Source: Candidatus Wirthbacteria bacterium (lineage in GTDB: Bacteria; Patescibacteriota; CG2-30-54-11). From it: a DNA stretch of 43,816 bases. The notes under the pieces were generated by a model that saw only the letters and a program-made list of their open reading frames with translations, was not told where the DNA came from and ran no database searches. A program made the translations under genes and the position numbers. Each line of letters begins with the position of its first letter. Position 1 is the stretch's first letter. The stretch lies in NCBI GenBank assembly GCA_903889905.1, contig CAISZI010000035.1:1-43816 (forward strand). The letters are read 5' to 3'. Below are positions 14,647 through 23,366 of the stretch, piece by piece.

Positions 14647-15339
14647 ATGAACGACGAACCTGAACGCGGACAACATGATCTGTTTGCACACATTTACCAC
14701 GACTGGTATGAAAATTTTCTGACCAGAAATCCCCACGAGATCCCTCGTTGGCAGCAAACGACCAGAGATTCGCTACAGTGTCTTGACGAACATGATTTCC
14801 CAAATCCACTTCACAAACCAGCACCCCGCATTCTGCAGGCAGGCGCCGGCAGCCCTCGTCAGATTCGAGCCTTTGTGGAATTGGTTCATAAAACCAACCC
14901 AAAGGCCCCCATCACTACCATAGACAAAACGCAAGCTGCGCTTGCAGTTGACAAACAAACTCGAAGCAACCTCCAACCCTGGACACCGATTAAGCATAAT
15001 CTGCTAGATTACGGATTTAACCCTGGCTCGCTGGACTGGATTGACGCGCAGCAACTCTTGGTGTTTATCGCACCAGAAAACCTCAACCGACTCTTTGCCT
15101 CCTGGGCATCTTCGTTGGCACGGGATGGCGTAGTCACTTTGCGTGAGATGGAATTGGCTGACCATCCGGTATTTGACCGAACCGCGTTACGGATCATGCG
15201 TCGACTCCATTTAAACGAGACCTATATTCACACGATTGCTGAGCTGAAAATTACGGCACACAAGGCCGGATTGGAAATGATCGATACCGGTATAAATAAA
15301 ACAAGTGGTAAACGCATCCTGATTGCCCGTCCGACATAA
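14647..15339 (+). CDS. Class I SAM-dependent methyltransferase-like protein
   Basis: A 230-residue protein with a Rossmann-like order: motif I RILQAGAGSPRQIRAF near residues 61-76, an acidic second strand end TTIDKTQAAL, SLDWIDAQQLLVFIAPENLN (motif IV-like), and GVVTLREMELAD before the last helices. It resembles methyltransferases but keeps no classic GxGxG, so SAM binding is likely rather than certain. It is preceded by a good promoter and AAGGCGAT as ribosome-binding site. It stands alone; the substrate is unknown. Confidence 0.6.
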   Translation: MNDEPERGQHDLFAHIYHDWYENFLTRNPHEIPRWQQTTRDSLQCLDEHDFPNPLHKPAPRILQAGAGSPRQIRAFVELVHKTNPKAPITTIDKTQAALAVDKQTRSNLQPWTPIKHNLLDYGFNPGSLDWIDAQQLLVFIAPENLNRLFASWASSLARDGVVTLREMELADHPVFDRTALRIMRRLHLNETYIHTIAELKITAHKAGLEMIDTGINKTSGKRILIARPT

Positions 15340-15476
15340 CATCAAATTGCCCAATTCACTGCTCCACTTTGGAACCGGCTTAATTTATCTGACGACATAT
15401 ATTTGTTATAGTGCGTTTGCTGTTTATCGTAATTCTGGGTTTATATTATTGCATGCTTAAATAATACCGAGGCTCC

Positions 15477-16058
15477 ATGTCCAAACCCATTCCTGCCACC
15501 AGTTATCCAATTAGTCCACTCATTCAAAAACGCTGGAGCCCGCGTGCTTACGCGGCGAAGACGATCCCAACGGAACAAATCAATAGTTTGTTGGAAGCAG
15601 CGCGTTGGGCTGCCTCGGCCATGAATGAACAGCCCTGGCGGTTTATTTTTGCCACACGTGATCAGACAGACCGTTTCAGCCAGCTGCTTGCCTGCCTCAA
15701 CGACCCCAACCAGGTTTGGGCCAAAGACGCACCCCTAATTATCCTGACCATGGTCAAAACCAAATTTGCCGGTAGTGGCCAACCCAATCCCTGGGCACAG
15801 CACGATTTGGGTCTGGCCATTGGCAACCTGACAACGCAAGCGACGGAACTGGGATTATTCCTTCACTCCATGGCGGGATTTTCGATTGATAAAACCAAGA
15901 CGACGTTTCATCTGGCCGATGACTTACAACCGGTCACCATGATCGCCGTTGGTTATCTGGGTAATCTTCAACAACTGCCTGAACCACTTCAGGCCAGAGA
16001 AATTGCCCCGCAATCGCGCCTCGCCCTGGCTGACCTGATTATTTCTCCCACCTCCTAA
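15477..16058 (+). CDS. Nitroreductase family protein
   Basis: A 193-residue FMN-dependent nitroreductase-fold protein. The FMN-binding N-terminal signature is IQKRWSPRAYAAKTI (residues 17-31) followed by LLEAARWAASAMNEQPWRFI (38-57). AQHDLGLAIGNLTTQATELG is the conserved central helix, and MIAVGYLG the C-terminal strand. Members reduce nitroaromatics, quinones or flavins with NAD(P)H. It begins a same-strand run with a GT-C (18-nt gap) and a GT2 gene (46-nt gap). Confidence 0.9.
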   Translation: MSKPIPATSYPISPLIQKRWSPRAYAAKTIPTEQINSLLEAARWAASAMNEQPWRFIFATRDQTDRFSQLLACLNDPNQVWAKDAPLIILTMVKTKFAGSGQPNPWAQHDLGLAIGNLTTQATELGLFLHSMAGFSIDKTKTTFHLADDLQPVTMIAVGYLGNLQQLPEPLQAREIAPQSRLALADLIISPTS

Positions 16059-16076
16059 CCAAAAAGGTTTTGTTCT

Positions 16077-17408
16077 ATGCTCACTCACCTCAAACCTCTT
16101 CGCCGCCTGGACGTGGTGTTGTTTGCGATGATCGTTGTATTTTGCTACTTTGCACTGCAACAGGGTGACATCTGGGCAACGGGAAGTGGCTCAATCACCT
16201 ACCTCAATGGGCACATTCTGGATTTCTACGACTACAACCTGAAAGCCATCGGAGAATTCAATTACCTTCCGCCGACCTTTATCCTGTTTGCACTCTGGAA
16301 TATTCCCATCCGGCTGCTAGGCATCATCAAGGACGTCCCTTCAACTGCTTACACCGCGGTGTTCTGGTTCAAACTGCTGCCCACCATCGTGCTCGGCGCG
16401 AGCGCCATTGTTTTGTACAAAATTGGCGAACTGATTGGTTTGAGCAAACAAAACGCCAAACTGATGACAGCGTTCTGGATCAGTACTCCGCTATTAATTT
16501 TCAGCCAGTTCATGTTTGGCCAATACGATATCTTTACCGTTTTCCTGACGTTGCTGGGATTGTATTTTTACCTGCGTCGAGAAATGCGCTGGTTTGTTGT
16601 CAGCTTTGCCTTCTCGCTGACCTTCAAATACTTTCCCGCCATGATTTTTGTGCCACTGCTGCTGCTGGTCGAAAAAAGGCCAATGAAAATTCTCTCCGCC
16701 TGCATTGCTTTGGTTATTCCTGCCGCATTGGTAAGTTTGCCGTACTTAAATTCCAGCGCTTTTCGCGATGGCGTGATCGGCTTTCAGACCAACAACCGCA
16801 TTTTCGCAGCCGTCATCAGCGCGGGCAGCTTTACACGCATTGAAATTATCCCCTGCCTCTGGCTGATGATTTGTGCCTGGGCATTCTGGCGCAAATTCGA
16901 GTTTAATCGCCAATGGATGGAATGGTCCCTTTATCTCTGTCTGGTTGTAAGCGCACTGCTGTTTTCATTTATGAGTTCGAATCCACAGTGGATCTTATTT
17001 ATTACACCTTTTGTTGCCATCACCACCTTCATCAATGCCAAACCGGATTTGTTTATCTTCCTGGATCTGGCCATGATGTATGGCTATATTGGAGTCGCAG
17101 TCAATGCGTTTCCGAACATTGTGGACCAGCAACTCTGGCACTTTGGCGTTTTCGGAAAATGGGCTGTCAATAATCCAGTGATCAAGATGAAAGACCTGCT
17201 CGTAACCACAGACACGGGATTGTTGTTTACAGTTTTTGCCACTGCTCTTCTCGTCAACGTTTTGCTCAAAGCCCCGATCAAAAGGCTGGGAGCCTGGGTT
17301 TATGACAGTGATCTGCCACTTGTCAAAAAGTGGAACCTGGTCCGGGCACGATTTTTGATCGGTGTCATGATTTTTCTGATCCCGGCAGCAATCTGTTTCT
17401 GGATCTAA
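16077..17408 (+). CDS. GT-C type polytopic glycosyltransferase
   Basis: A 443-residue membrane protein with about eleven hydrophobic helices. The first extracytoplasmic loop carries ITYLNGHILDFYDYN with acidic residues, followed by FNYLPPTFILFALWNIP. This is the layout of GT-C enzymes (GT87/GT39-like) that use polyprenyl-phosphate sugars. A second hallmark is KYFPAMIFVPLLLLVEKRP in the middle. It probably mannosylates or glycosylates a cell-surface lipid or protein on the outer face. The neighbouring GT2 gene could supply or extend the lipid-linked sugar. Donor and acceptor are unknown. Confidence 0.75.
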   Translation: MLTHLKPLRRLDVVLFAMIVVFCYFALQQGDIWATGSGSITYLNGHILDFYDYNLKAIGEFNYLPPTFILFALWNIPIRLLGIIKDVPSTAYTAVFWFKLLPTIVLGASAIVLYKIGELIGLSKQNAKLMTAFWISTPLLIFSQFMFGQYDIFTVFLTLLGLYFYLRREMRWFVVSFAFSLTFKYFPAMIFVPLLLLVEKRPMKILSACIALVIPAALVSLPYLNSSAFRDGVIGFQTNNRIFAAVISAGSFTRIEIIPCLWLMICAWAFWRKFEFNRQWMEWSLYLCLVVSALLFSFMSSNPQWILFITPFVAITTFINAKPDLFIFLDLAMMYGYIGVAVNAFPNIVDQQLWHFGVFGKWAVNNPVIKMKDLLVTTDTGLLFTVFATALLVNVLLKAPIKRLGAWVYDSDLPLVKKWNLVRARFLIGVMIFLIPAAICFWI

Positions 17409-17454
17409 TCGGGACAGTTTTACGCCATGGCCAAAACGTGCTAACATCGCGTGT

Positions 17455-18102
17455 ATGGATAAACTCATACTACAGCCCATTGTCTCGATCGTGCTGGCAA
17501 CCTATAACCGCGCTGCATATCTGCCGCAGGCAATCCGTTCGGTCCTGGCTCAAACCTGTCAGAACTGGGAGCTGCTGATCATCGATGATGGCAGTAACGA
17601 CGCGACCGCAACGATGATCCAAAGCTGGACAAGCGATCGTCGGATCAAATACTTCAAACGCCCTTATCTGGGCAATCCACAAACGGTCAACTTTGGCTTT
17701 CAGGCAGCCCAGGGAAAATTTGTCACCCTGCTTGATAGCGATGACCGTTACACCCCAAAACACTTGGAACAACGACTCAAAATAATGGCCAGGGATACTC
17801 AAGTTGATATGCTTTATGGTGGTTTGCGCATCATCGGCAATCCTTATGTGGTCGACAAATACGACCCGAACCAATGGATTCATTTGTCGCAATGTTTTTG
17901 TGGCGGAACTTATTTTGGGAGACGTCAGGTTTTCCTGGACTTGGGTGGATTCCAAAACCTGGACTATGGCGCGGATTCAGAATTCATGGAACGGGTCATT
18001 GCTGCCGGCTACAGGGTCAAAAAAGTCGGCTTTCCTACTTACGTCTATGATCGCACCACACCGGACAGCATTACCAATCTGATGGCCGCTGCCCGATCAT
18101 AA
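17455..18102 (+). CDS. Family 2 glycosyltransferase
   Basis: A 215-residue GT-A-fold enzyme. PIVSIVLATYNRAAYLPQAI (residues 8-27), NWELLIIDDGSNDAT with the first Asp pair, and FVTLLDSDDRYTPKHLEQRL with the metal-binding DxD at about 100 are standard for GT2. A late acidic residue appears in YGADSEFMERVIAAGY (ED-like catalytic base). It is short, ending soon after the GT-A core with no membrane helix, so it would act in the cytoplasm. It sits 46 nt after the GT-C gene and probably works with it in surface glycan or glycolipid synthesis. Confidence 0.88.
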   Translation: MDKLILQPIVSIVLATYNRAAYLPQAIRSVLAQTCQNWELLIIDDGSNDATATMIQSWTSDRRIKYFKRPYLGNPQTVNFGFQAAQGKFVTLLDSDDRYTPKHLEQRLKIMARDTQVDMLYGGLRIIGNPYVVDKYDPNQWIHLSQCFCGGTYFGRRQVFLDLGGFQNLDYGADSEFMERVIAAGYRVKKVGFPTYVYDRTTPDSITNLMAAARS

Positions 18103-18216
18103 TTTCACCCGAGCTTTGGCTTTGTTTTACCTACCAGAAATGGTATGTTTTGGCAGGTTAAATGTGTTAGTGGATTGCCGACCAAAACATCCACCGACTC
18201 CAGCCAAGGACAAGTC

Positions 18217-19503
18217 ATGACTCCCACCCGCCTAGTTAAGTTACAAATCGATGCCAATCAAGTGGCTTTGCCCATGATCAAAAGTACTGCCGGTGCTGAT
18301 GGCATTGATATCAGCAAACTCAAAGCCTCCACCGGCCTGGTGACCATGGATCCTGGTTTTGCCAATACCGGATCCTGTGTCAGTTCAATCTCACTGGTGG
18401 ATGGGGACAAGGGCATTTTGCGCTACCGCGGTTATGACATTGAAGAACTCGCGGCGCATTGCTCCTTTGTCGAAGTGGCTTATCTGCTGATACGGGGCAA
18501 TCTCCCAAATCAGCAAGAACTCCATACCTGGAGCGAACGCCTCAATAAGCATTCGCTCATTCACGAAGACATGAAAAGCTTTTTTAACCGCTATCCACCC
18601 AACGCGCATCCCATGTCCATCCTGTCCGCCATGGTGACATCGCTGGCGAGCTTTTACCCGCACATCATGCAAGGTGACCCGAATTTTGATACTACTGCGG
18701 CGAGATTGATCGCCAAGGTCCGCACCATCGCCGCCTTTTCTTACAAAAAATCCCAAGGTGACCCGGTCGTCTATCCACGTCAGGATTTGCCTTATTGTGC
18801 CAATTTTCTCAATATGATGTTTGACTCACCTGTCAAAAGCTATGTTATTGTGCCGGAAGTGATTGCTGCCCTCAACCAACTGCTGATCCTGCATGCCGAC
18901 CACGAACAAAACTGTTCCACATCAGCCGTCCGTCTGGTGGCCAGTTCCGGGGCCAATTTGTATGCCAGCATTGCTGCCGGAATATCCGCACTCTGGGGTC
19001 CACTCCATGGTGGCGCCAACCAGGCAGTGATTGAGATGCTCACCAGTATCCAGACAAACGGTGGCGACGTACACCATGTCATTGAACGGGCCAAGGATAA
19101 AACGGATCCCTTCCGTCTCATGGGTTTTGGCCACGCCGTGTACAAAAGCTACGATCCGCGTGCCAAAATTACCAAACAACTGTGTGATACTCTGTTACCC
19201 AAACTCAACGTCCATGACCCGCTGCTCGAGATCGCGCTTGAATTGGAACAGGCTGCACTGCGGGATGACTACTTCGTCGAACGCAAACTTTATCCCAATG
19301 TGGATTTTTATTCTGGCATTCTTTATCGCGCCATGGGCATCCCCACCAACATGCTGACCGTCATGTTCGCCATCGGCAGGCTGCCTGGCTGGATAGCGCA
19401 CTGGAAGGAAGCAACCGAAAGTAAAGACCAAAAAATCTGGCGGCCTCGGCAAATCTACATTGGACCAACACGACAAAAATTCGTTGCCATTGACAAACGA
19501 TAA
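18217..19503 (+). CDS. gltA: Citrate synthase (type II)
   Basis: 428 residues from the ATG at 18217, preceded by CAAGGACAAGTC; an in-frame ATG at 18145 would add 24 unrelated residues. It condenses acetyl-CoA with oxaloacetate. The catalytic triad aligns with E. coli GltA: His in LHADHEQNCST (His226/His229), His306 in MGFGHAVYKSYDPRA, and Asp363 in NVDFYSGI. The residue after His306 is Ala where most type II enzymes have Arg (GHRVYK). The N-terminal domain (GLVTMDPGFANTGSCVSSIS) is typical. No aconitase or isocitrate dehydrogenase gene is nearby. It could instead be a 2-methylcitrate synthase. Confidence 0.9.
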   Translation: MTPTRLVKLQIDANQVALPMIKSTAGADGIDISKLKASTGLVTMDPGFANTGSCVSSISLVDGDKGILRYRGYDIEELAAHCSFVEVAYLLIRGNLPNQQELHTWSERLNKHSLIHEDMKSFFNRYPPNAHPMSILSAMVTSLASFYPHIMQGDPNFDTTAARLIAKVRTIAAFSYKKSQGDPVVYPRQDLPYCANFLNMMFDSPVKSYVIVPEVIAALNQLLILHADHEQNCSTSAVRLVASSGANLYASIAAGISALWGPLHGGANQAVIEMLTSIQTNGGDVHHVIERAKDKTDPFRLMGFGHAVYKSYDPRAKITKQLCDTLLPKLNVHDPLLEIALELEQAALRDDYFVERKLYPNVDFYSGILYRAMGIPTNMLTVMFAIGRLPGWIAHWKEATESKDQKIWRPRQIYIGPTRQKFVAIDKR

Positions 19504-19541
19504 CCATCAAACCAATTCGATTGACTTACCCAAGGTAAACA

Positions 19542-20195
19542 ATGCTGCAAGCAGTCATCTTTGACATGGACGGTGTACTCATGGACACCATGCCCATGCA
19601 CAACAAAGTGGAAATCGAACTGTTCCAAAAACATGGCATCACCATGACAGCGGCAGATTTTCATCCTTTCTTTGGTATGCCATTTCAAAAACTGGTTAAA
19701 ACTGTCGGCCTCAAAAATGGTATCGTTCTTTCTGGCACATCCCTTGAGCACGAAAAAGAACAACTCATGCTGCAGGAAACAGAACCCATTGCACCCATGC
19801 CAGGAATCATTGATTTGTTGCAAAAACTTAAACATAGCAACATCAAGACCGCCGTTGGATCGAGTACAATCACGAGTGTTGTGCAACATTTGCTGGGCCG
19901 CGCTGCACTGCTGCCATATTTTGACGCGATTGCGACGATCAGTGACGTCAAGCAAGGGAAACCATTTCCTGATATTTTCCTCACCGCCGCCCGCCAATTG
20001 CAGACTGATCCCTCGCAATGTCTGGTATTTGAAGACGCCACTTCCGGTGTCCAGGCCGCCAAAGCTGCCGGCATGGTTTGTTTTGGCTATGCCGCCGCCT
20101 CCAATACCGCACAAGATTTGTCTCACGCCGACTTCGTCTTTACTGACTTCACCAAACTGACACTGAATGATTTGAAACAATACTTTAACCATTAG
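19542..20195 (+). CDS. HAD hydrolase, beta-phosphoglucomutase-like
   Basis: A 217-residue HAD phosphatase or mutase. Motif I DMDGVLMDT (residues 8-16) with nucleophile Asp8 and acid/base Asp10, motif II Ser in VGSSTIT, motif III Lys in KQGKPFPDIF, and motif IV VFEDATSGVQAAKAAGM are all intact. The helical cap lies between motifs I and II. The DMDGV and FEDATSGVQAA patterns are those of the beta-PGM / sugar-phosphatase subgroup. It lies 38 nt after citrate synthase on the same strand. Confidence 0.88.
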   Translation: MLQAVIFDMDGVLMDTMPMHNKVEIELFQKHGITMTAADFHPFFGMPFQKLVKTVGLKNGIVLSGTSLEHEKEQLMLQETEPIAPMPGIIDLLQKLKHSNIKTAVGSSTITSVVQHLLGRAALLPYFDAIATISDVKQGKPFPDIFLTAARQLQTDPSQCLVFEDATSGVQAAKAAGMVCFGYAAASNTAQDLSHADFVFTDFTKLTLNDLKQYFNH

Positions 20196-20213
20196 ACACA
20201 AGTACCTTTTATC

Positions 20214-20699
20214 ATGACATCAAAATTAAAACACGACCTTCCCCTGCTCCTGATATTTTTTGTCTTGCTGATCGGCGCATCAGCAATTGGCTTTGGCCTG
20301 AAATTATTCAATCAAACCCCCTTGCCAGGCTCACAACAAAATGGTTCCAAAACCGGAAGCATCAACATCCAAGACGCGACCCTTCCTTTATCTTATGAAC
20401 TGGACGAACCCAACGGGATCCGTCTCATGCGCAACAGCATCGAAAATCTCTATCCAGAATTCAAAACCTTTGAACACCTCAATTCCTTTGCCGGGAACGC
20501 CGTCACCTACACAGTTAAAAATGGTACGTATTACTTTGCTTATGAGATTCTTGGCAGTGGTGTCCCTGTGGCACAGGCAAATTGCTTTGCCGTAAGCAGC
20601 AATAAGCAAGTAACAAAAATAGGAACCTTTCCTCAACCAAACGGTCAAGGCATTGGTTTCTCCAATGTTGACCCAACGACTTGCCAAGGTATTAAATAA
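20214..20699 (+). CDS. Membrane-anchored extracytoplasmic protein, unknown
   Basis: A 161-residue protein with one N-terminal hydrophobic helix (LPLLLIFFVLLIGASAIGFG, residues 9-28). A polar Gln/Gly/Ser linker follows, then a C-terminal domain of about 110 residues with beta-strand character (NAVTYTVKNGTYYFAYEILG). It contains two cysteines (ANCFA and TTCQG) that could form a disulfide outside the cell. No signal-peptidase site is obvious, so it is more likely anchored than released. It follows the HAD gene by 18 nt. I do not recognise a family. Confidence 0.6.
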   Translation: MTSKLKHDLPLLLIFFVLLIGASAIGFGLKLFNQTPLPGSQQNGSKTGSINIQDATLPLSYELDEPNGIRLMRNSIENLYPEFKTFEHLNSFAGNAVTYTVKNGTYYFAYEILGSGVPVAQANCFAVSSNKQVTKIGTFPQPNGQGIGFSNVDPTTCQGIK

Positions 20700-20754
20700 G
20701 GGCACTCGATTTGTGCTAGAATTCGAATGCTCACCCATCATGGGAATTCTCTAA

Positions 20755-21291
20755 ATGGCCAAAGTTATTCTCTACATTGCGCAAACGGCGGATGGATATA
20801 TTGCTGAAAGCAATGGTTCAGTATCATTCCTCGACCAATTCACGGCGGGCAGCGAAGACTATGGTTACGCCAAGTTCCTCAAATCGGTCGGTTCGATCAT
20901 GATGGGACGTAAATCCTATAACCAGCTCAAAACGTTTGGTGAATGGCCCTATGCCAAACACAAAACCTACGTCTTTACCTCGCATGTCGACGCTCACACA
21001 CCCAGGCACATTATCCTCACGAATTCACCCATCATCCAGTACGTCAACGCCATCAAAGCCACCGAAGACAAAGACATCTGGCTGCTCGGCGGGGCAGAAC
21101 TGGTACGCAGCTTCCTCGATGCCAAACTCATCGACGCGATGATCATCACCACCGTGCCGTTGCTGCTGGGCGGTGGCATTCCGCTTTTTCACCAGTCACG
21201 TCACCCGGTTATCCTTGAATTGCTGGACACCAAAAAATTCCCCGGCAGTATTGTACAAACAACCTACGGTTGCCTGTACAGCAAAAATTAA
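20755..21291 (+). CDS. Dihydrofolate reductase-like (RibD C-terminal) family protein
   Basis: A 178-residue reductase-fold protein. The order is MAKVILYIAQTADGYIAESN (residues 1-20), GSIMMGRKSYNQL, TYVFTSH, DIWLLGGAELVRSFL and LLLGGGIPLF. This is the YyaP/YwjB-type branch of the RibD-C / DHFR superfamily rather than true FolA. It probably binds NADPH through the GGAEL loop. The physiological substrate of this branch is unknown. Confidence 0.85.
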   Translation: MAKVILYIAQTADGYIAESNGSVSFLDQFTAGSEDYGYAKFLKSVGSIMMGRKSYNQLKTFGEWPYAKHKTYVFTSHVDAHTPRHIILTNSPIIQYVNAIKATEDKDIWLLGGAELVRSFLDAKLIDAMIITTVPLLLGGGIPLFHQSRHPVILELLDTKKFPGSIVQTTYGCLYSKN

Positions 21292-21310
21292 CTTGAAAGA
21301 GCCTTAACTT

Positions 21311-21628
21311 ATGTACAAATTTTTTGTTTTTTGTCCACACGACGACGCGCTGATTGAGACAATTGTCGATGCTGCCACAGATGCCGGCGCTGGCAGAATT
21401 GGTCAGTACACACACTGCGCATTTATCACACCAGGTTTCAGCAGCTGGAAAAACGAAATCGGCACCAACCCGACCATAGGCAAGGTGGGGGACTTTCAGG
21501 TCGAAGAAGAAGTCAGAATCGAGATGGAATGTCCCAAAAATAAAATGTCACAAGTCGCAGCAGCAATCAAACAAGTCCATCCCTATGAAACTGTGGTGAT
21601 TGATGCCATTCCCATGGAACGGTATTAA
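21311..21628 (+). CDS. NIF3/YqfO-type insertion-domain protein
   Basis: A 105-residue alpha/beta protein with the CutA/PII-like fold found inserted in YqfO-type NIF3 proteins and also found alone. Signature pieces are FVFCPHDDALIETIVDAATD near the start, AGAGRIGQYTHCAFITPG (the GAGxIGxYxxCxFxxxG motif), and KQVHPYETVVIDAIPM at the end (the HPYExP-like motif). Stand-alone versions are common, and their function is not established. The NIF3 metal-binding core domain is absent. It follows the DHFR-like gene by 19 nt. Confidence 0.85.
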   Translation: MYKFFVFCPHDDALIETIVDAATDAGAGRIGQYTHCAFITPGFSSWKNEIGTNPTIGKVGDFQVEEEVRIEMECPKNKMSQVAAAIKQVHPYETVVIDAIPMERY

Positions 21629-21670
21629 GCCAAATTTGCTAATTGCAAGTTTTAAGCAGACAATGCGCAC

Positions 21671-22519
21671 ATGGCTCAAATATTGCGTGCACAAAAACTG
21701 ATTGCGGTTATTCACAAAGGCTCTTCGCTGCCAATTGTGGTCAAGGCCTATGATCACCGGCCCTATCTGGTCAAATTGCAGGGCACGGCCGAAGGTCCAA
21801 CCACCCTCGTCGTCGAATGGCTGGCGACCTACCTTGCCTATCTGCTGCAACTGCCCGTACCCGTACCCCAACTGATGACTGTGGACAAAACCCTCACCAA
21901 CATCCCCGCCCATCAGGAAATCCGGGAATTAATCGTAAAAAGTTCGGGCGTTAACCTGGCTTTCCCTTTTTTTATGAACACGACACCGTTTGACATCACG
22001 AGCGACGCTTCGCTCCCACGCCGCACGCTGGATGATTTATTTCTGTTTGACTGCCTCCTGCTCAATATTGACCGCACTCCACCAAACCCCAATCTGTTTC
22101 ACGCCGATGGCAAGCTCTGGGCCACGGATTATGGGAGTTCGATGCTGCTCAAGCAAATCGTCACCAATGCCCCTTATACGCTAAAAACACTGCTGCCTGA
22201 GATCAAACGTAATCCGCTATACCGCACAGGAATTGATCCCTCGACGTTTATTGCCAAACTCAAAGCCGTGAATCCCAAAGCCCTGCTCCAGATTGCAGGA
22301 CTGATGCCCTCGGCATGGTTCATGGAACCAGCCAATCAATCGATTGCCGGCCGGATCAAACTGGCCGATGATTTGCATCAAGCCTTGCAGCAGGCGGAAA
22401 CACGTCTGCAGGAGATGCTTCCCCTGTTACATCACCTGAGTATTCCCACGGAAGAAGAACGACTCGCCAAAGCCCAAAAAAACAGCGCTGCCTTGCGCTC
22501 CAAATTAAAACGCCCTTAA
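21671..22519 (+). CDS. HipA-like kinase (HipA_2 group), without a HipB partner
   Basis: A 282-residue kinase-like protein. It has an N-terminal KAYDHRPYLVKLQG lobe with an invariant-type Lys, then FDCLLLNIDRTPPNPNLFHA containing the catalytic-loop order Asp-x2-Arg-x2-x-Asn, and ATDYGSSML replacing the metal-binding DFG/DFD. This matches the HipA-like domain seen in stand-alone proteins, not the full HipA with its N-terminal subdomain. No xre/hipB-like DNA-binding gene is adjacent, so it is probably not a classical toxin-antitoxin member. The C-terminal 60 residues are helical and Lys-rich. The phosphorylation target is unknown. Confidence 0.7.
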   Translation: MAQILRAQKLIAVIHKGSSLPIVVKAYDHRPYLVKLQGTAEGPTTLVVEWLATYLAYLLQLPVPVPQLMTVDKTLTNIPAHQEIRELIVKSSGVNLAFPFFMNTTPFDITSDASLPRRTLDDLFLFDCLLLNIDRTPPNPNLFHADGKLWATDYGSSMLLKQIVTNAPYTLKTLLPEIKRNPLYRTGIDPSTFIAKLKAVNPKALLQIAGLMPSAWFMEPANQSIAGRIKLADDLHQALQQAETRLQEMLPLLHHLSIPTEEERLAKAQKNSAALRSKLKRP

Positions 22520-22576
22520 CAAAACGACCGGTTCCATAGACAATCGGCCGGTACACTTCAACCATCAGAGGAAGCC

Positions 22577-23365
22577 ATGCCAACGCGAGACCTGCAAGGC
22601 GCCAAAAATGCCTATGAGTCAGGTGACAAAGCAGCCAGCCGCCTGGCGCATGATGCCAAAGCTGGATCGTATGAACAACACCGGACACAGGGGAAATATC
22701 TCAAATCCATGGTCTATGGTGGCCTGGACGGTATTCTAACTACTTTTGCCGTCGTTGCTGGCGTCACTGGCGCCCAGCTTGCCGTTGGCGTAGTCCTCAT
22801 CATTGGTTTTGCCAATCTGCTCGCCGATGGTTTTGCCATGGCAACAGGCGATTTCCTCAGCACGCTGGCCGAAAACGAATACCAGGACGCTGAACGCAAA
22901 CGCGAAGCGTGGGAAGTGGAACATTATCCGGCGGGCGAACAAAAGGAAATGCAGGAACTGTATATAGAAAAAGGCATTGCACCGGATGACGCCGCCACCA
23001 TGGCCTCAATCCTGGCCAAACATCCCAAAGCCTGGGTCGACATCATGATGGTCGAAGAACTGGGCCTTAGCAATGACAAGGAATCTCCAGTCAAAAATGG
23101 AGCTGTGACGTTTGCGTCTTTTTTTACCTTTGGCTTTATCCCGATTCTGAGTTATCTGATTTCTCGTGTCATCCCCTCACTCCAATCCCAGGATTTCCTG
23201 ATTGCGGTCATTTTGACTGGCGCGACACTGTTTTTCCTGGGCACACTTAAGTCGCACTTCACGGACCGCAAGTGGTATTTTGCCGGGCTGGAGAGTTTGC
23301 TCATGGGCGGTATTGCGGCGACGGCGGCGTATGTAGTGGGTGTAGTGCTGCACGGGCTGGCATAA
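22577..23365 (+). CDS. VIT1/CCC1 family metal transporter
   Basis: A 262-residue membrane protein. The first helix region KYLKSMVYGGLDGILTTFAV (residues 40-59) and FANLLADGFAMATGDFLSTL are the two conserved helices of the VIT1/CCC1 family, with acidic and methionine residues for Fe2+/Mn2+. The cytosolic Glu-rich segment (ERKREAWEVEHYPAGEQKEM) matches the metal-binding domain between helices 2 and 3. Three C-terminal helices follow. It likely moves iron or manganese out of the cytoplasm. It is followed at once by an MFS gene (TAA-A-ATG), which suggests one operon. Confidence 0.92.
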   Translation: MPTRDLQGAKNAYESGDKAASRLAHDAKAGSYEQHRTQGKYLKSMVYGGLDGILTTFAVVAGVTGAQLAVGVVLIIGFANLLADGFAMATGDFLSTLAENEYQDAERKREAWEVEHYPAGEQKEMQELYIEKGIAPDDAATMASILAKHPKAWVDIMMVEELGLSNDKESPVKNGAVTFASFFTFGFIPILSYLISRVIPSLQSQDFLIAVILTGATLFFLGTLKSHFTDRKWYFAGLESLLMGGIAATAAYVVGVVLHGLA

Positions 23366-23366
23366 A

